DNA of 64,000 nucleotides from Roseisalinus antarcticus (lineage in GTDB: Bacteria; Pseudomonadota; Alphaproteobacteria; Rhodobacterales; Rhodobacteraceae): the NCBI RefSeq assembly GCF_900172355.1, contig NZ_FWFZ01000018.1:25403-89402 (forward strand), read 5' to 3'. The notes under the pieces were generated by a model. That model searched no databases and had not been told where the DNA came from. It saw nothing but the letters and a program-made list of their open reading frames with translations. The position numbers and the translations under genes were made by a program. This document shows positions 45,044-55,299 of the stretch, piece by piece (position 1 is the stretch's first letter; every line of letters begins with the position of its first letter).

Positions 45044-46405
45044 TCATATTCCGGAGGCGTTGACCCCGACGCTGATCAGCTGTGGCGTGATCTGCTGCAC
45101 GACGCGGTTCCAGCGCGTGACCGGCTGCTCGGCGACGAAAACGATGTCGTCGGGGCGCAGTTCGAACCGGGAGGCGAGAACCAGGTTGGCCACATTGGAC
45201 GCGTTCAGGTGCCAGGCCGTGACCGCCCCGAATTCCCGCGGGTCGCTGGAGCCGCGCAGGACGTAAATCTCTGACACGTCCCCGGTGCGGACAGGCACGC
45301 CTGCGCCCTCGCCATAGAGCGCGTCGGCGAGCGAGGCCGTCTGCTCGAACGGCAGGGTAAAGCGCGACTGGGTGCCGACCTCGCCGGTCACGTAGACATA
45401 GTCGCGGTCGACCGCGCCCAGCCCCTCGCGGGTCTGGAAGTTCTGGCGGGCCTCCTGCAGCTCGCCGCGACGCAGGGCCACCTCGCTTTGCAGTTCCGCC
45501 AGCGCGTTGGCGCGGGCCTGCTGGCGGAAGCCGACCAGGCGGATCTGCTGCTCGAAATAGGCCTGGGCCTGGTCGAGCTCGTATTCGGTATCCACGAACA
45601 CACTGTCACCGTCGATCAGGCGCAGGCGCTGCAGGCCGGCTTGGGTATAGAAGTCGTTCAGAGGGATCTGATAGAGTGTGCCGTCGCGGAAGATCCGGAT
45701 CGAGGTGAAATCCTGGTCCGTGGCCGAGATGCCGCCGGCGGCGGCGATCGCCGCGTCCAGTGTCAGCGGCCGCAGGTCGACCGGCACGACGGTCGGATTC
45801 CCCACTGCGCCGCCGATGGCCACCTTGCGCGAGTTGAATTCCGCGATCTCTATGCTGAAGGTCGGGTCGATCTGGTTCTCCACCAGGCGCTGGAATAGCC
45901 GCGCCTCGGCTTCGTCCAGGGTCAGCCCCTCGACCATAACGCGCCCGACATCGGGGATCGCGATGCTGCCGTCATCCTGCACGGTATAGCCCTGGCGGCG
46001 GCTTTGCGCGGCCAGCAGGCCGGTCAGCTCTTCCACCGAGTTGCCCGAATTCGGGGTCGCCAGCAGGATCAGGTCGCCAACCCCGATCTGGTAGGGCCCG
46101 GGCGACACCGGCGGCGGCGGACGCAGGGCGAGGCGGCCGGGGCGCGCCTCGGGGGTGAAGGGCGGCTCCGGCAGAGCACCCGCGCCCCTGAGGCCGGATC
46201 CGGTGCCGGCGGTCACGTCGAAGATCGCCGGAAGCGCCCGCGGCGTGTAGGAGGCGCGGTTGGCCAGTTCGACCGTCTCGGCATTCATCTCGACGACACG
46301 GACCCGGGCGCCGTCCGACGCGCTCTCGAGCACGCGGGGGCTGGTGTAGACCGCGCCGCAGCCCGCGACCAGAAGGGCAAGGAATACTCCGAGGATAGGT
46401 CTCAT
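45044..46405 (-). CDS. Wza-like polysaccharide export lipoprotein
   Basis: A 453-residue outer-membrane polysaccharide export protein. The lipobox is VAGCG (Cys at about 16). A poly-export domain (GPYQIGVGDLILLATPN to about 200) is followed by SLBB-type repeats, one beginning VAIGGAVGNPTVVPVDLRPLTLDAAIAAAGG and one VYVTGEVGTQSRFTLPFEQTASLADALY, separated by a charged coiled segment (about 285-345). It ends with LRPDDIVFVAEQPVTRWNRVVQQI. Last gene of the yjbH-yjbF-wza run. Confidence 0.87.
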   Translation of the reverse strand: MRPILGVFLALLVAGCGAVYTSPRVLESASDGARVRVVEMNAETVELANRASYTPRALPAIFDVTAGTGSGLRGAGALPEPPFTPEARPGRLALRPPPPVSPGPYQIGVGDLILLATPNSGNSVEELTGLLAAQSRRQGYTVQDDGSIAIPDVGRVMVEGLTLDEAEARLFQRLVENQIDPTFSIEIAEFNSRKVAIGGAVGNPTVVPVDLRPLTLDAAIAAAGGISATDQDFTSIRIFRDGTLYQIPLNDFYTQAGLQRLRLIDGDSVFVDTEYELDQAQAYFEQQIRLVGFRQQARANALAELQSEVALRRGELQEARQNFQTREGLGAVDRDYVYVTGEVGTQSRFTLPFEQTASLADALYGEGAGVPVRTGDVSEIYVLRGSSDPREFGAVTAWHLNASNVANLVLASRFELRPDDIVFVAEQPVTRWNRVVQQITPQLISVGVNASGI

Positions 46406-46463
46406 GTTGCTCTCCGGTTCTCGAATGTCGTCGATGTCCTGTCCGACAGGTCAAACAGGTGTT

Positions 46464-47123
46464 TCATCTGGGCACGACCCGCGTCGACATCGCGCCGTCG
46501 TCCGGCCCCATCCACTGGCGCGTCTGAAGCAGGGCACCCCCCGACGCCTCTACCCAATAGAGGTTGTCGAAGGTGTCGGTCAAACTCGCGCAGGATTCCG
46601 CCATCAGCCGGGTCTGCCGCATCGCCGTGCCGACCTGGATCTCGCGCGGGCCGCGGTCCTCGATCACGCAGCGATAGGTGCGGGTCTCGGTCTCGTCATT
46701 GCCGGTGAGGTAGCTGTGAAATCGGGTGGACACGCCAGGGCGGCGGGCCTGAACCAGCGCCAGCGACTGCGAGACATCCGCGGCCATCAGGTTGCCGACC
46801 ACGCCCCGGACGCTGACCAGCATGCCGCGCCGGAAGGCGAAGCCGACCCCCTCGAAGGAGCGGTAGGTCTCGATCCCGTTCATCTCGGATTCCAGGGCGA
46901 CGATCAGCTGCGCGTCGCGTTCGACCAGGCCGACCTGCAGCGGCTTGGCCCCGCCCCGGACAAGCGCCTGGTACCGCGGGTCGGCGCCGACCGAGGCGCC
47001 GAGCTCCGGCAGGGCCCGCGCGAGGATGCCGGCGGCCGGGCCGCCCGGGGCGTTGCCCGCGCCGCCCGCGCCACAGCCGGCCAGCACCAGCAACGCCACG
47101 GAAAGTGTCCTCCACCCGATCAT
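46464..47123 (-). CDS. yjbF: YjbF-family lipoprotein (GfcB-like)
   Basis: A 219-residue lipoprotein with lipobox VLAGCG and the YjbF/GfcB domain (GGAKPLQVGLVERDAQLIVALE; GIETYRSFEGVGFAFRRGMLVSVRGVVGNLMAADV). Such proteins accompany YjbH and Wza-type export in group 4 capsule or exopolysaccharide systems. The ATG at 47123 overlaps the yjbH stop in ATGA; an ATG at 47141 is possible. Confidence 0.82.
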   Translation of the reverse strand: MIGWRTLSVALLVLAGCGAGGAGNAPGGPAAGILARALPELGASVGADPRYQALVRGGAKPLQVGLVERDAQLIVALESEMNGIETYRSFEGVGFAFRRGMLVSVRGVVGNLMAADVSQSLALVQARRPGVSTRFHSYLTGNDETETRTYRCVIEDRGPREIQVGTAMRQTRLMAESCASLTDTFDNLYWVEASGGALLQTRQWMGPDDGAMSTRVVPR

Positions 47124-49210
47124 CTGAAGAACTGCCCCCATTCATCCGACAGCTCCGCGCCGCGGTAGTCGCGCGTCATGTCATAAAGACGGTTGCGCAC
47201 GTTGAGGCGCGCACCGCCGTCCCGCAGAACCGGCCGGAAGGTCTCGGACACCGTGCGCTGGCTGGGCGCACCCAGCAACCAGGTCGCGGGGATCTCGATC
47301 CGGATCCCCTTGTCGAAGGAGCCTTCGCCGAAATCCTCGAAGGACACATCCGTCAGGGTGAAGAAGGCCCCGACCTTGAAGCCGTTGTTGAACTCGCGGT
47401 TGACGGTCACCGTCGTCCCCCAGTCGCCCGCGAGGTAGCGGCCGACGTCGAGCTGACCAAGAAAGCCGTTCCCGAAATCGTAATAGGCCGAGCCGTGGCC
47501 CGTCCAGACGTCGTAATCCTGGAACTCGAACAGCCCGTCGAACTCGCGCTGTTGGACGTAGTTGACCTCGATGCCCAGCGCCAGGCGACTGTCGGTGGGA
47601 TACCACAGAAGCTCTGACGAGACGCCGCCGAACATCTGCTCCAGGTAGCCGGCGGTCACGCGGCCGAACATCTCGGGGCGGGGGCGAAAGAAGTATTCGC
47701 CGGTCAGATAGCTGATCTCGAGCTCAGACTGCTGGTTGTAGATCCCGCTGTCCGACCGCACGCGCGGCAGGACGGAATCGGATTCGCGGGTCTGGTCGTC
47801 GAGGTTGCCGGTCAGCGCCTGGCGGACCCGGCCCGACAGGATCACGCCGGGCTGCGGGGTGTAGCTTGCCGTCAGCTGGACCCCCAGCTCGGCCCGGATG
47901 GGCGAGTCGGGGTCGAAGTAGGACAGCGAGGCATAGGGCCCGATGTTGTAGTCGAACTTTGGGTAGGCGCCGGGACGCTCGCCGCCGCGGTCCTCATTGC
48001 TGCCATCCGAAAAGCGGGTCCGCGTCAGCATCCGCCAGTCGCCGTCGACCGCGTATTGCAACTCGTAGAGGTCCGAGCGGTTCAGCTCGATCACGCTCAG
48101 CGGCAGGCCGTTGCCGACGAAGACGATGCGGAACCGCTCCACGCTGCCGGGCAGCGCGTTGGCCAGGACCCGGGCCGCGCGGCCCGCGGCCTGGGCCGGC
48201 GACGGCCAGCGTTCGTTCCGAAGCCGCACGGTGGCGACACCGGCGGAGGTCGTGAACCCTTCCAGCGGCATGCCTTCGTCGGACAGTCCCTGCTCGATCA
48301 CCTGGCGCAGGGAGGCGCCGTCCGGGGCCCGGTTCCAGCTTGCCGCCGCGACCACGTCGCGGGGCAGGTAGGCCGCCGGGGCCCGCTCGATGCCGCCGGG
48401 CCGGCGCGGGGTCGCGGGGTCGATCACGTAGGACAGGCGCACTCCGGCATCGGTGCCGTAGAGCGAATAGGCGCCGACCTCCAGGCCGCTGCGGAACTGG
48501 TAGGAGACGCCGAAATTGTAGGGCGAGGTAACCTCGACGAGGCCTGCCTCGCTCTCCAGCCGGTAGAGATCCGTGGAATATTCGGCGACGACGGTCCAGC
48601 GGTCGTTGGGCCGATAGCTGACCCCGCCGAACACCGCCGCATCCCCGCGGAACCAGTTGTCGAAGTCGAGCTGCCCCGTGGTCGAGAACCCGCCCGCCCC
48701 GGCCACCGGCCGCGTCTTGAACTCGTCGGACAGAAACCCGAGAGGCGCATCGAACGGATCGCGCCCCGCCAGCCGGCCCCAGCCGATCCCGCCGGTGAGC
48801 GCGAACCGCTCGCCAAAGCTCTTTGTGGCGACGAGATACTCGCTGCTGTAGATCCCGGTTCCGCCGAAATCACGCAGGCCCACGGCGACGGCCGGGAAAT
48901 AGCGCGATTGGTCGATCAGCCGGTAATGGACGTCGAAGCTGCGGTCGAACCGGTCGTTGCCGTCGTCGAAGCCCTCGATCCGGCCATAGCGGAACACGCC
49001 CGTCAGACGAGGCGTGATCTGGAACGACAGCGTGTTGCGCGAGGTCGAGGCGGCATAGGACGAGGTCAGCGACAGGTTGCCGTCCGCGTGGCTCGCCGCG
49101 GTGGGCATGTCGACAAGGCCGGGCGTGCCGTAAAAGGACAACGTCTGAGCCCCCGCCATGCACGGCGAGAGGCACAGCGCCAGAAACGACGCGCTCGCGT
49201 ATTTCCGCAT
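47120..49210 (-). CDS. yjbH: YjbH-family outer-membrane protein (GfcD-like)
   Basis: A 696-residue exported protein (signal MRKYASASFLALCLSPCMAGAQ) with the YjbH N-terminal block TLSFYGTPGLVDMPTAASHADGNLS and long stretches of alternating aromatic beta-strands, consistent with a paired beta-barrel, ending FR after GAELSDEWGQFFR. Used in exopolysaccharide export with Wza/YjbF. First gene of the export set; normal length. Confidence 0.86.
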   Translation of the reverse strand: MRKYASASFLALCLSPCMAGAQTLSFYGTPGLVDMPTAASHADGNLSLTSSYAASTSRNTLSFQITPRLTGVFRYGRIEGFDDGNDRFDRSFDVHYRLIDQSRYFPAVAVGLRDFGGTGIYSSEYLVATKSFGERFALTGGIGWGRLAGRDPFDAPLGFLSDEFKTRPVAGAGGFSTTGQLDFDNWFRGDAAVFGGVSYRPNDRWTVVAEYSTDLYRLESEAGLVEVTSPYNFGVSYQFRSGLEVGAYSLYGTDAGVRLSYVIDPATPRRPGGIERAPAAYLPRDVVAAASWNRAPDGASLRQVIEQGLSDEGMPLEGFTTSAGVATVRLRNERWPSPAQAAGRAARVLANALPGSVERFRIVFVGNGLPLSVIELNRSDLYELQYAVDGDWRMLTRTRFSDGSNEDRGGERPGAYPKFDYNIGPYASLSYFDPDSPIRAELGVQLTASYTPQPGVILSGRVRQALTGNLDDQTRESDSVLPRVRSDSGIYNQQSELEISYLTGEYFFRPRPEMFGRVTAGYLEQMFGGVSSELLWYPTDSRLALGIEVNYVQQREFDGLFEFQDYDVWTGHGSAYYDFGNGFLGQLDVGRYLAGDWGTTVTVNREFNNGFKVGAFFTLTDVSFEDFGEGSFDKGIRIEIPATWLLGAPSQRTVSETFRPVLRDGGARLNVRNRLYDMTRDYRGAELSDEWGQFFR

Positions 49211-49553
49211 CAGGTATTCGACCCTCGTTTCCCGCGGTGGCGCCGGACGCTTTGGCCGGCCTTGATCGGGTATCTACCAAAGCTCGAAAGGCGAGACCGG
49301 CCATTTGAGACAAGATTGTCGACATCCGGTCGGAATGCGTCACAAAAGCCACATTTCCCCCGCGCCGCGCCGCGTCGCGCCGCCGGCAACGGCAGGACCA
49401 AGGGGGGGGCCTGCGCCCCGCCCTGCCACCTGTCTGGGCAACGGAGCGCCCGGACCGGCGCCATCCCGGGCAAATCCCCGAATTGACTGGTATCGGCGGG
49501 GTATTTTTGCGACGTGTCGATGACACACACATGACAGGCAGGCAAAGCCACGT
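49211..49553. other. Divergent intergenic region between yjbH and the ligase cluster
   Basis: The 343 bases hold a run of eight G (49402-49409) inside a GC-rich inverted repeat (GGCAGG ... CCTGCC, about 49391-49436), and a TTGACT (49483-49488) that could be a -35 for the downstream plus-strand operon, though no good -10 follows at 16-18 bases. No credible gene is seen. Confidence 0.45.
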
Positions 49554-52500
49554 ATGGCCATCACCGCAAGCGTCCGACACCTGACCCACTACAAGTATGA
49601 CCGTCTGGTCACGCTGTCCCCGCAGATCATCCGCCTCAGGCCCGCGCCGCACAGCCGGACCCGCGTGATCTCGCATTCGCTCAAGGTGACACCCGAGAAC
49701 CACTTCGTGAACCACCAGCAGGACCCTTACGGCAACTGGCTGGCGCGGTTCGTCTTTCCCGAACCTGTGCGGGAGTTCAAGATCGAGGTCGACCTGGTCG
49801 CCGACATGACGGTCTACAACCCGTTCGACTTCTTCATCGACGACACCGCCGCGGCGATCCCGTTCGAGTACCCCGAGGATCTGCGCACCGACCTGTCGAT
49901 CTACCGGACGCCGGAACCGGCCGGCCCGCTGCTGACCGAGTTCCTGTCCGGCGTGCCGAAGAGTGCGCAGGGCACGGTCGACTGGCTGGTCGCGCTGAAC
50001 GCCCGGATCCAGCAGGAGATCGGCTATATCGTGCGCCTGGAGCCCGGCGTGCAGACCCCCGAGGAGACGCTGGGCCGCGCCAAGGGATCGTGCCGCGATT
50101 CCAGTTGGCTGCTGGTGCAGGCGCTGCGCCACATGGGCCTCGCCGCGCGCTTTGTCTCGGGCTACCTGATCCAGCTGAAGCCCGACCTAGAGGCGCTCGA
50201 CGGCCCCTCCGGCACGGACCACGATTTCACCGACCTGCACGCCTGGTGCGAGGTGTTCCTGCCGGGCGCGGGCTGGATCGGGCTCGACCCGACCTCGGGC
50301 CTGCTGACCGGCGAGAGCCACATTCCCCTGGCCGCCACCCCGCATTACCGCAACGCCTCGCCGATCGCCGGGATGGCGAGCCCGGCCGAGGTCACCTTCG
50401 ACTTCGACATGACCGTGACCCGCACGGCCGAGCATCCGCGCATCACCAAGCCGTTCTCGGACGACGCGTGGCAGGCGCTCGATGCGCTGGGCCACAAGGT
50501 CGATGCAGAGATGAAGGCCGGCGACATGCGCCTGACCATGGGCGGAGAGCCCACGTTCGTCTCGATCGACGACTTTGAGAGCCCCGAGTGGAACACCGCC
50601 GCCGTCGGCCCGATGAAGCGCGGGCTGGCCGACAAGTTGATCCGCCGCCTGCGCGACCGTTTCGCGCCCGGTGGCTTTCTGCACTACGGGCAGGGCAAGT
50701 GGTATCCGGGCGAGACCCTACCCCGGTGGACCTTCTCGCTCTACTGGCGCAAGGACGCCAAGCCGATCTGGAAGGACGAAAGCCTGATCGCCGAAGAGGG
50801 GGCCGACACCGGCGCCACCGCCGAGGATGCGGGCGATCTGCTGAAATCCATCGCGACCTCCCTGGGGATCGAGCCCGAGATGGTCCTGCCCGCCTACGAG
50901 GACCCCGCCGAGTGGATCGTCAAGGAGGGCAACCTGCCCGAGAACGTGACGCCGCAGAACTCCAAGCTGAAGGACGCCGAAGAACGCAGCCGCATCGCCC
51001 GGGTCTTTGCCCGCGGCCTGACCGAGCCTTCGGGCCATATCCTGCCGATCCAGCGCTGGCAGTCCAAGGCGACCGCGCCGCGCTGGATGTCGGAGCGCTG
51101 GAAGCTGCGGCGCGGGAACCTCTACCTCGTGCCCGGCGACAGCCCGGTGGGCTATCGCCTGCCGCTGGGCTCGCTGCCCTATGTGCCGCCGTCGCAATAT
51201 CCCTATACCTACATCACCGACCCCACGGTGGAGCGCGGCCCCCTGCCCGAGTTCGAGGCCGAACCGGCCGCGGACGAGGGCCCCGAGGCCACCCCCGGCC
51301 GGGTTCAGCCCGTGTCGGCGCCGTCCGAGACAGGCCCGGTGCAGGACGTGATCGAGCAGGAGCTCGGCACCGAACATGTGCGCACCGCCCTGTCGGTGGA
51401 GCCGCGAGACGGGAGGCTTTGCGTCTTCATGCCGCCGGTCGAGTCGATCGAGGATTACCTGGAGCTGGTCGCCGTGGCCGAGGCCGCCGCAAAGGCCAAG
51501 GGCCTGCCGGTGCATATCGAGGGCTATTCGCCGCCCCACGACCCGCGCATGAACGTGATCCGCGTCGCCCCCGATCCGGGCGTGATCGAGGTCAATGTTC
51601 ATCCCGCCGACAGCTGGGACGAGTGCAAGGCAATCACCAACGCGGTCTACGAAGAGGCCCGGCAATGCCGGCTCGGCGCGGACAAGTTCATGATCGACGG
51701 CAAGCATTCCGGCACCGGCGGGGGCAACCACGTGGTTGTCGGCGGGGCCACGCCGAACGATTCGCCATTCCTGCGCCGGCCCGACCTGCTGCGCAGCCTG
51801 GTGCTCTACATGCAGCGGCATCCGTCGCTCAGCTACCTGTTCTCGGGCCTGTTCATCGGGCCGACCTCGCAGGCGCCGCGGATCGACGAGGCCCGGCACG
51901 ACACGCTCTACGAGCTTGAGATCGCCATGAGCCAGGTGCCCGACCCGGGCGAGGGCCCGCCGCCCCCGCCCTGGCTGGTCGACCGGTTGTTCCGCAACAT
52001 CCTGATCGACGTGACCGGCAACACCCACCGCGCCGAGATCTGCATCGACAAGCTGTTCTCGCCGGACGGCCCCACCGGGCGGCTCGGCCTGGTGGAGTTC
52101 CGCGGCTTCGAGATGCCGCCCGACGCCAAGATGTCGCTGGCCCAGCAGGTTCTGATCCGCGCGATCCTGACCCGGCTGTGGAAATCGCCGGTGAAGGGCA
52201 AGCTGGTCCGCTGGGGCAACGTGCTGCAGGACCGGATGATGCTGCCGCATTTCGTCTGGCAGGATTTCCTCGACGTGCTGTCCGACCTCGGCGACCACGG
52301 GTTCGAATTCCGCCGCGACTGGTACGAGGCCCAGGCCGAGTTCCGGTTCCCGTTCTGCGGCGAGGTCGCCTACAACGACGTCCACCTGGAGCTTCGGCAG
52401 GCGCTGGAGCCCTGGCACGTGCTGGGCGAACGCGGCGCGATCGGCGGGACCGTGCGCTATACCGACAGCTCGGTCGAGCGGATGCAGGTCAAGCTGACCT

Positions 52501-52895
52501 CGTCCAACCCGGGGCGCTACACCGTCACCTGCAACCGGCGCATGGTGCCGATGGCCACCACCGACGCCAGCGACGTGCGCGTGGGCGGGGTGCGGTTCAA
52601 GGCCTGGCAACCGGCCGAGGCTCTGCACCCGGTGCTGTCGGTCAACGCGCCGCTGACCTTCGACATCTTCGACACCTGGACCGGCCATGCCCTTGGCGGC
52701 TGCACCTATCACGTGGCCCATCCGGGCGGGCGCAACTACGACACTTTCCCGATCAACGGAAACGAGGCCGAGGCCCGCCGCCTCGCCCGGTTCGAAAAGA
52801 TGGGGCATACCGCGGGCGATTACTGGCCCGCCGCCGAGACGCCGCATCCTGAATTCCCGATGACGCTCGATCTGCGGAGGCCGCCGGGACTCTAG
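49554..52895 (+). CDS. Transglutaminase-like / DUF2126 amidoligase fusion
   Basis: A 1113-residue two-part protein. The N-terminal third is a transglutaminase-like cysteine protease/ligase fold with triad C180 ([11 protein letters not shown]), H229 (DLHAWCEVF) and D245 (GLDPTSGL). From about residue 300 a DUF2126 domain, annotated in Pfam as a putative amidoligase, runs to the end; [46 protein letters not shown] and the C-terminal THxGG-like [16 protein letters not shown] are characteristic. It starts the three-gene cluster, its stop touching the next ATG. Predicted to act in ATP-dependent peptide bond formation or protein tagging; not biochemically proven. Confidence 0.88.
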   Translation: MAITASVRHLTHYKYDRLVTLSPQIIRLRPAPHSRTRVISHSLKVTPENHFVNHQQDPYGNWLARFVFPEPVREFKIEVDLVADMTVYNPFDFFIDDTAAAIPFEYPEDLRTDLSIYRTPEPAGPLLTEFLSGVPKSAQGTVDWLVALNARIQQEIGYIVRLEPGVQTPEETLGRAKGSCRDSSWLLVQALRHMGLAARFVSGYLIQLKPDLEALDGPSGTDHDFTDLHAWCEVFLPGAGWIGLDPTSGLLTGESHIPLAATPHYRNASPIAGMASPAEVTFDFDMTVTRTAEHPRITKPFSDDAWQALDALGHKVDAEMKAGDMRLTMGGEPTFVSIDDFESPEWNTAAVGPMKRGLADKLIRRLRDRFAPGGFLHYGQGKWYPGETLPRWTFSLYWRKDAKPIWKDESLIAEEGADTGATAEDAGDLLKSIATSLGIEPEMVLPAYEDPAEWIVKEGNLPENVTPQNSKLKDAEERSRIARVFARGLTEPSGHILPIQRWQSKATAPRWMSERWKLRRGNLYLVPGDSPVGYRLPLGSLPYVPPSQYPYTYITDPTVERGPLPEFEAEPAADEGPEATPGRVQPVSAPSETGPVQDVIEQELGTEHVRTALSVEPRDGRLCVFMPPVESIEDYLELVAVAEAAAKAKGLPVHIEGYSPPHDPRMNVIRVAPDPGVIEVNVHPADSWDECKAITNAVYEEARQCRLGADKFMIDGKHSGTGGGNHVVVGGATPNDSPFLRRPDLLRSLVLYMQRHPSLSYLFSGLFIGPTSQAPRIDEARHDTLYELEIAMSQVPDPGEGPPPPPWLVDRLFRNILIDVTGNTHRAEICIDKLFSPDGPTGRLGLVEFRGFEMPPDAKMSLAQQVLIRAILTRLWKSPVKGKLVRWGNVLQDRMMLPHFVWQDFLDVLSDLGDHGFEFRRDWYEAQAEFRFPFCGEVAYNDVHLELRQALEPWHVLGERGAIGGTVRYTDSSVERMQVKLTSSNPGRYTVTCNRRMVPMATTDASDVRVGGVRFKAWQPAEALHPVLSVNAPLTFDIFDTWTGHALGGCTYHVAHPGGRNYDTFPINGNEAEARRLARFEKMGHTAGDYWPAAETPHPEFPMTLDLRRPPGL

Positions 52896-55295
52896 ATGCC
52901 TGATTCCACACCTATGCCGGGCGCGACGAATCCGGATCTGCTCAGCGGGTATTCGGCGCGTGAAGGTGTGGCCGACGAGTTGATGCAGCCGGACGGGCGC
53001 CTGCGCCCCGTCTGGCAGCCGCTGATCGACTTCCTGTCCCGGCAGACGCCCCAGGACCTGGCCAACCGCTTCGTCCGGGGTGACCAGTACCTGCACGACG
53101 CGGGTGTCTATTACCGCCAATATACCGCCGATGGCTCGACCGAGCGGGACTGGCCGCTCAGCCATGTGCCGGTGGTGATCGCCGACGACGAGTGGGAGGC
53201 GCTGTCGGACGGCATCGTCCAGCGGGCAGAGCTTCTGGAAAAGGTCATGGCCGATCTCTACGGCCCCGGCGACCTGGTCAGCCGCGGCCTGCTGCCGGCG
53301 CAGTTGATCGCGCAATGCCCCGAATGGCTGCGGCCGATGGTGGGGATCCGGCCGCGTTCTGGCCATTTCCTGCATTTCCTCGCGTTCGAGATCGGCCGCT
53401 CGCCCGATGGCAGCTGGTTCGTGCTCGGCGACCGGACCCAGGCCCCCTCGGGCGCCGGTTTCGCGCTGGAAAACCGGATCGCCACCAGCCGCGTGCTGCC
53501 CGAGCACTACCCCCAGGCGCAGGTCAAGCGGCTCGCCCCGTTCTTCGGCCATTTCCGCGATGCGCTGAACGGGCTGCGCGAGGGCGGCCAGGGCCGGGTC
53601 GCCATCCTGACGCCGGGACAAGAGACCGACACCTTTTTCGAACATGCCTATATCGCCCGCTACCTCGGCTTCACCCTGCTGGAAAGCGAGGATCTGAAGG
53701 TCGAGGCGGAGCGGCTTGCGGTGCGCACCATCTCGGGGCCGGAGCCTGTCAGCGTGATCTGGCGGCGGCTCGATTCGCGCTATGCCGACCCGCTGGAACT
53801 GGACGAGGCCTCGGCCCTCGGGGCGCCCGGCATGGTCGGGGCGCTGCGCGCCGGCGCGGCCACCATGGTCAACAGCCTCGGGTCGGGCGTGCTGGAGGCG
53901 CGGGCGCTGCTGGCGTTCCTGCCGCGTATCTCGCAGCACCTGATGGGCGAAAAGCTCAAGCTGCCGAACATCGCGACCTGGTGGTGCGGCCAGCCCAGGG
54001 AACGCAACTACGTGCTGCAGAACATGGGGCGGATGATGATCGGCCCGGCGCTGTCGACCCACCTGCCGTTCGAACTGGACGCGACAACCGTGCTTGGCGG
54101 CGCGTTCCGTGGCTCGGCGCTGCCATCGGTGGAGGACTGGCTTCTCCGGGACGGCGAGACGCTGGTCGGGCAGGAGGCGGTGACCCTGTCGACCACGCCC
54201 GCCTATGTCGACGGACGGCTGCAACCGCGGCCGATGACGGTGCGGGTTTTCGCCGCCCGGACCCCGGCTGGCTGGACGGTCATGCCCGGCGGCTATGCCC
54301 GGATCGGCCGGACCGACGACCCCACGGCGCTTGCGATGCAGAAGGGCGGGTCGGTCGCCGACGTCTGGATCGTCTCCGACACGCCCACCCGCGACCCGAG
54401 CCTGGCCGACCAGACCGCCGGGCCGTTCCTGCGGCGGATGCCGGGGTTCCTGCCCAGCCGCGCGGGCGACAACCTCTATTGGCTGGGCCGCTACGTCGAG
54501 CGGGCCGAGGGGCTGATCCGCCTGCTGCGGGCCTATCACACCCGGCTGGCCGAGAGCGGGTCCGCCGCGCAGCCCCTGCTGGCCTATCAGCGCAAATATC
54601 TTGCCGGCTACGCCGACCCCGACGATCCGATCCCGCCGCCGCTGCTGGACGTGCTGCAATCGGCGCGAGGTTGTGCCCTGCGTGTGCGGGACCGCTTCTC
54701 GCCAGACGGCTGGCTGGCGCTGGACGATCTGGCGCGGTCGGCCAACGGCATGGCGGGCACCCTTCTGCCGGGCGACCAGGCCGCTCGCGGCATGGGCGAG
54801 CTGTTGCGCAAGCTCGCGGGCTTCTCCGGCCTCGTGCACGAGAACATGTTCCGCTTCACCGGCTGGCGGTTCCTGTCCATCGGCCGGGCGCTGGAACGGG
54901 CCGATACCGGCGCGGGCCTGCTCTTTGCCTTTGCCGAGGAAACCGCCCCGCCGGGCGCCTTCGACATCGCCGTCGAGGTGGCAGACAGCGTGATGACCCA
55001 TCGCCGCCGCTACTCGGTCGAGACCAACCGCAACACGGTGATCGACCTGCTGGCGCTGGACGAGAACAACCCGCGGTCGATCGTCTACCAGATCGACCTG
55101 ATCCGCCGCGAGGTTGGCCAGCTTCCGGCGGCGCGCAGCAACGGCCGCCTGTCCGACCTGTCGAGCGCGCTGCTGAAACTGCATACCGAGCTTCGGATCA
55201 CCACGCCCGACGCGGTCACGACCAAGCGTCTCGGCGAAATCCGGGCCGAGATCGGCAGCCTGTCTGTCGCCCTCTCGGCCCAATACCTGGAATAA
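52896..55295 (+). CDS. Circularly permuted ATP-grasp / alpha-E fusion
   Basis: A 799-residue protein that fuses two genes usually separate. Residues about 1-505 form the circularly permuted type 2 ATP-grasp ligase (DUF404/DUF407; WLRPMVGIRPRSGHFLHFLAFEIGRSPDGSWFVLGDRTQAPSGAGFALENRI is diagnostic). Residues about 515-799 are the all-helical alpha-E domain (DUF403), opening LPSRAGDNLYWLGRYVERAEG. The predicted role is an ATP-dependent amide ligase making a small peptide, with alpha-E as partner. It starts directly at the previous stop codon and ends four bases before the second transglutaminase. Confidence 0.9.
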   Translation: MPDSTPMPGATNPDLLSGYSAREGVADELMQPDGRLRPVWQPLIDFLSRQTPQDLANRFVRGDQYLHDAGVYYRQYTADGSTERDWPLSHVPVVIADDEWEALSDGIVQRAELLEKVMADLYGPGDLVSRGLLPAQLIAQCPEWLRPMVGIRPRSGHFLHFLAFEIGRSPDGSWFVLGDRTQAPSGAGFALENRIATSRVLPEHYPQAQVKRLAPFFGHFRDALNGLREGGQGRVAILTPGQETDTFFEHAYIARYLGFTLLESEDLKVEAERLAVRTISGPEPVSVIWRRLDSRYADPLELDEASALGAPGMVGALRAGAATMVNSLGSGVLEARALLAFLPRISQHLMGEKLKLPNIATWWCGQPRERNYVLQNMGRMMIGPALSTHLPFELDATTVLGGAFRGSALPSVEDWLLRDGETLVGQEAVTLSTTPAYVDGRLQPRPMTVRVFAARTPAGWTVMPGGYARIGRTDDPTALAMQKGGSVADVWIVSDTPTRDPSLADQTAGPFLRRMPGFLPSRAGDNLYWLGRYVERAEGLIRLLRAYHTRLAESGSAAQPLLAYQRKYLAGYADPDDPIPPPLLDVLQSARGCALRVRDRFSPDGWLALDDLARSANGMAGTLLPGDQAARGMGELLRKLAGFSGLVHENMFRFTGWRFLSIGRALERADTGAGLLFAFAEETAPPGAFDIAVEVADSVMTHRRRYSVETNRNTVIDLLALDENNPRSIVYQIDLIRREVGQLPAARSNGRLSDLSSALLKLHTELRITTPDAVTTKRLGEIRAEIGSLSVALSAQYLE

Positions 55296-55299
55296 CGCG

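Noticed and set aside
50718..55283. A 1521-codon ORF on the minus strand
   Set aside because: It lies antisense to the DUF2126 and ATP-grasp genes, which have clear motifs; its protein is His/Arg/Pro-rich low-information sequence typical of GC-rich shadows.
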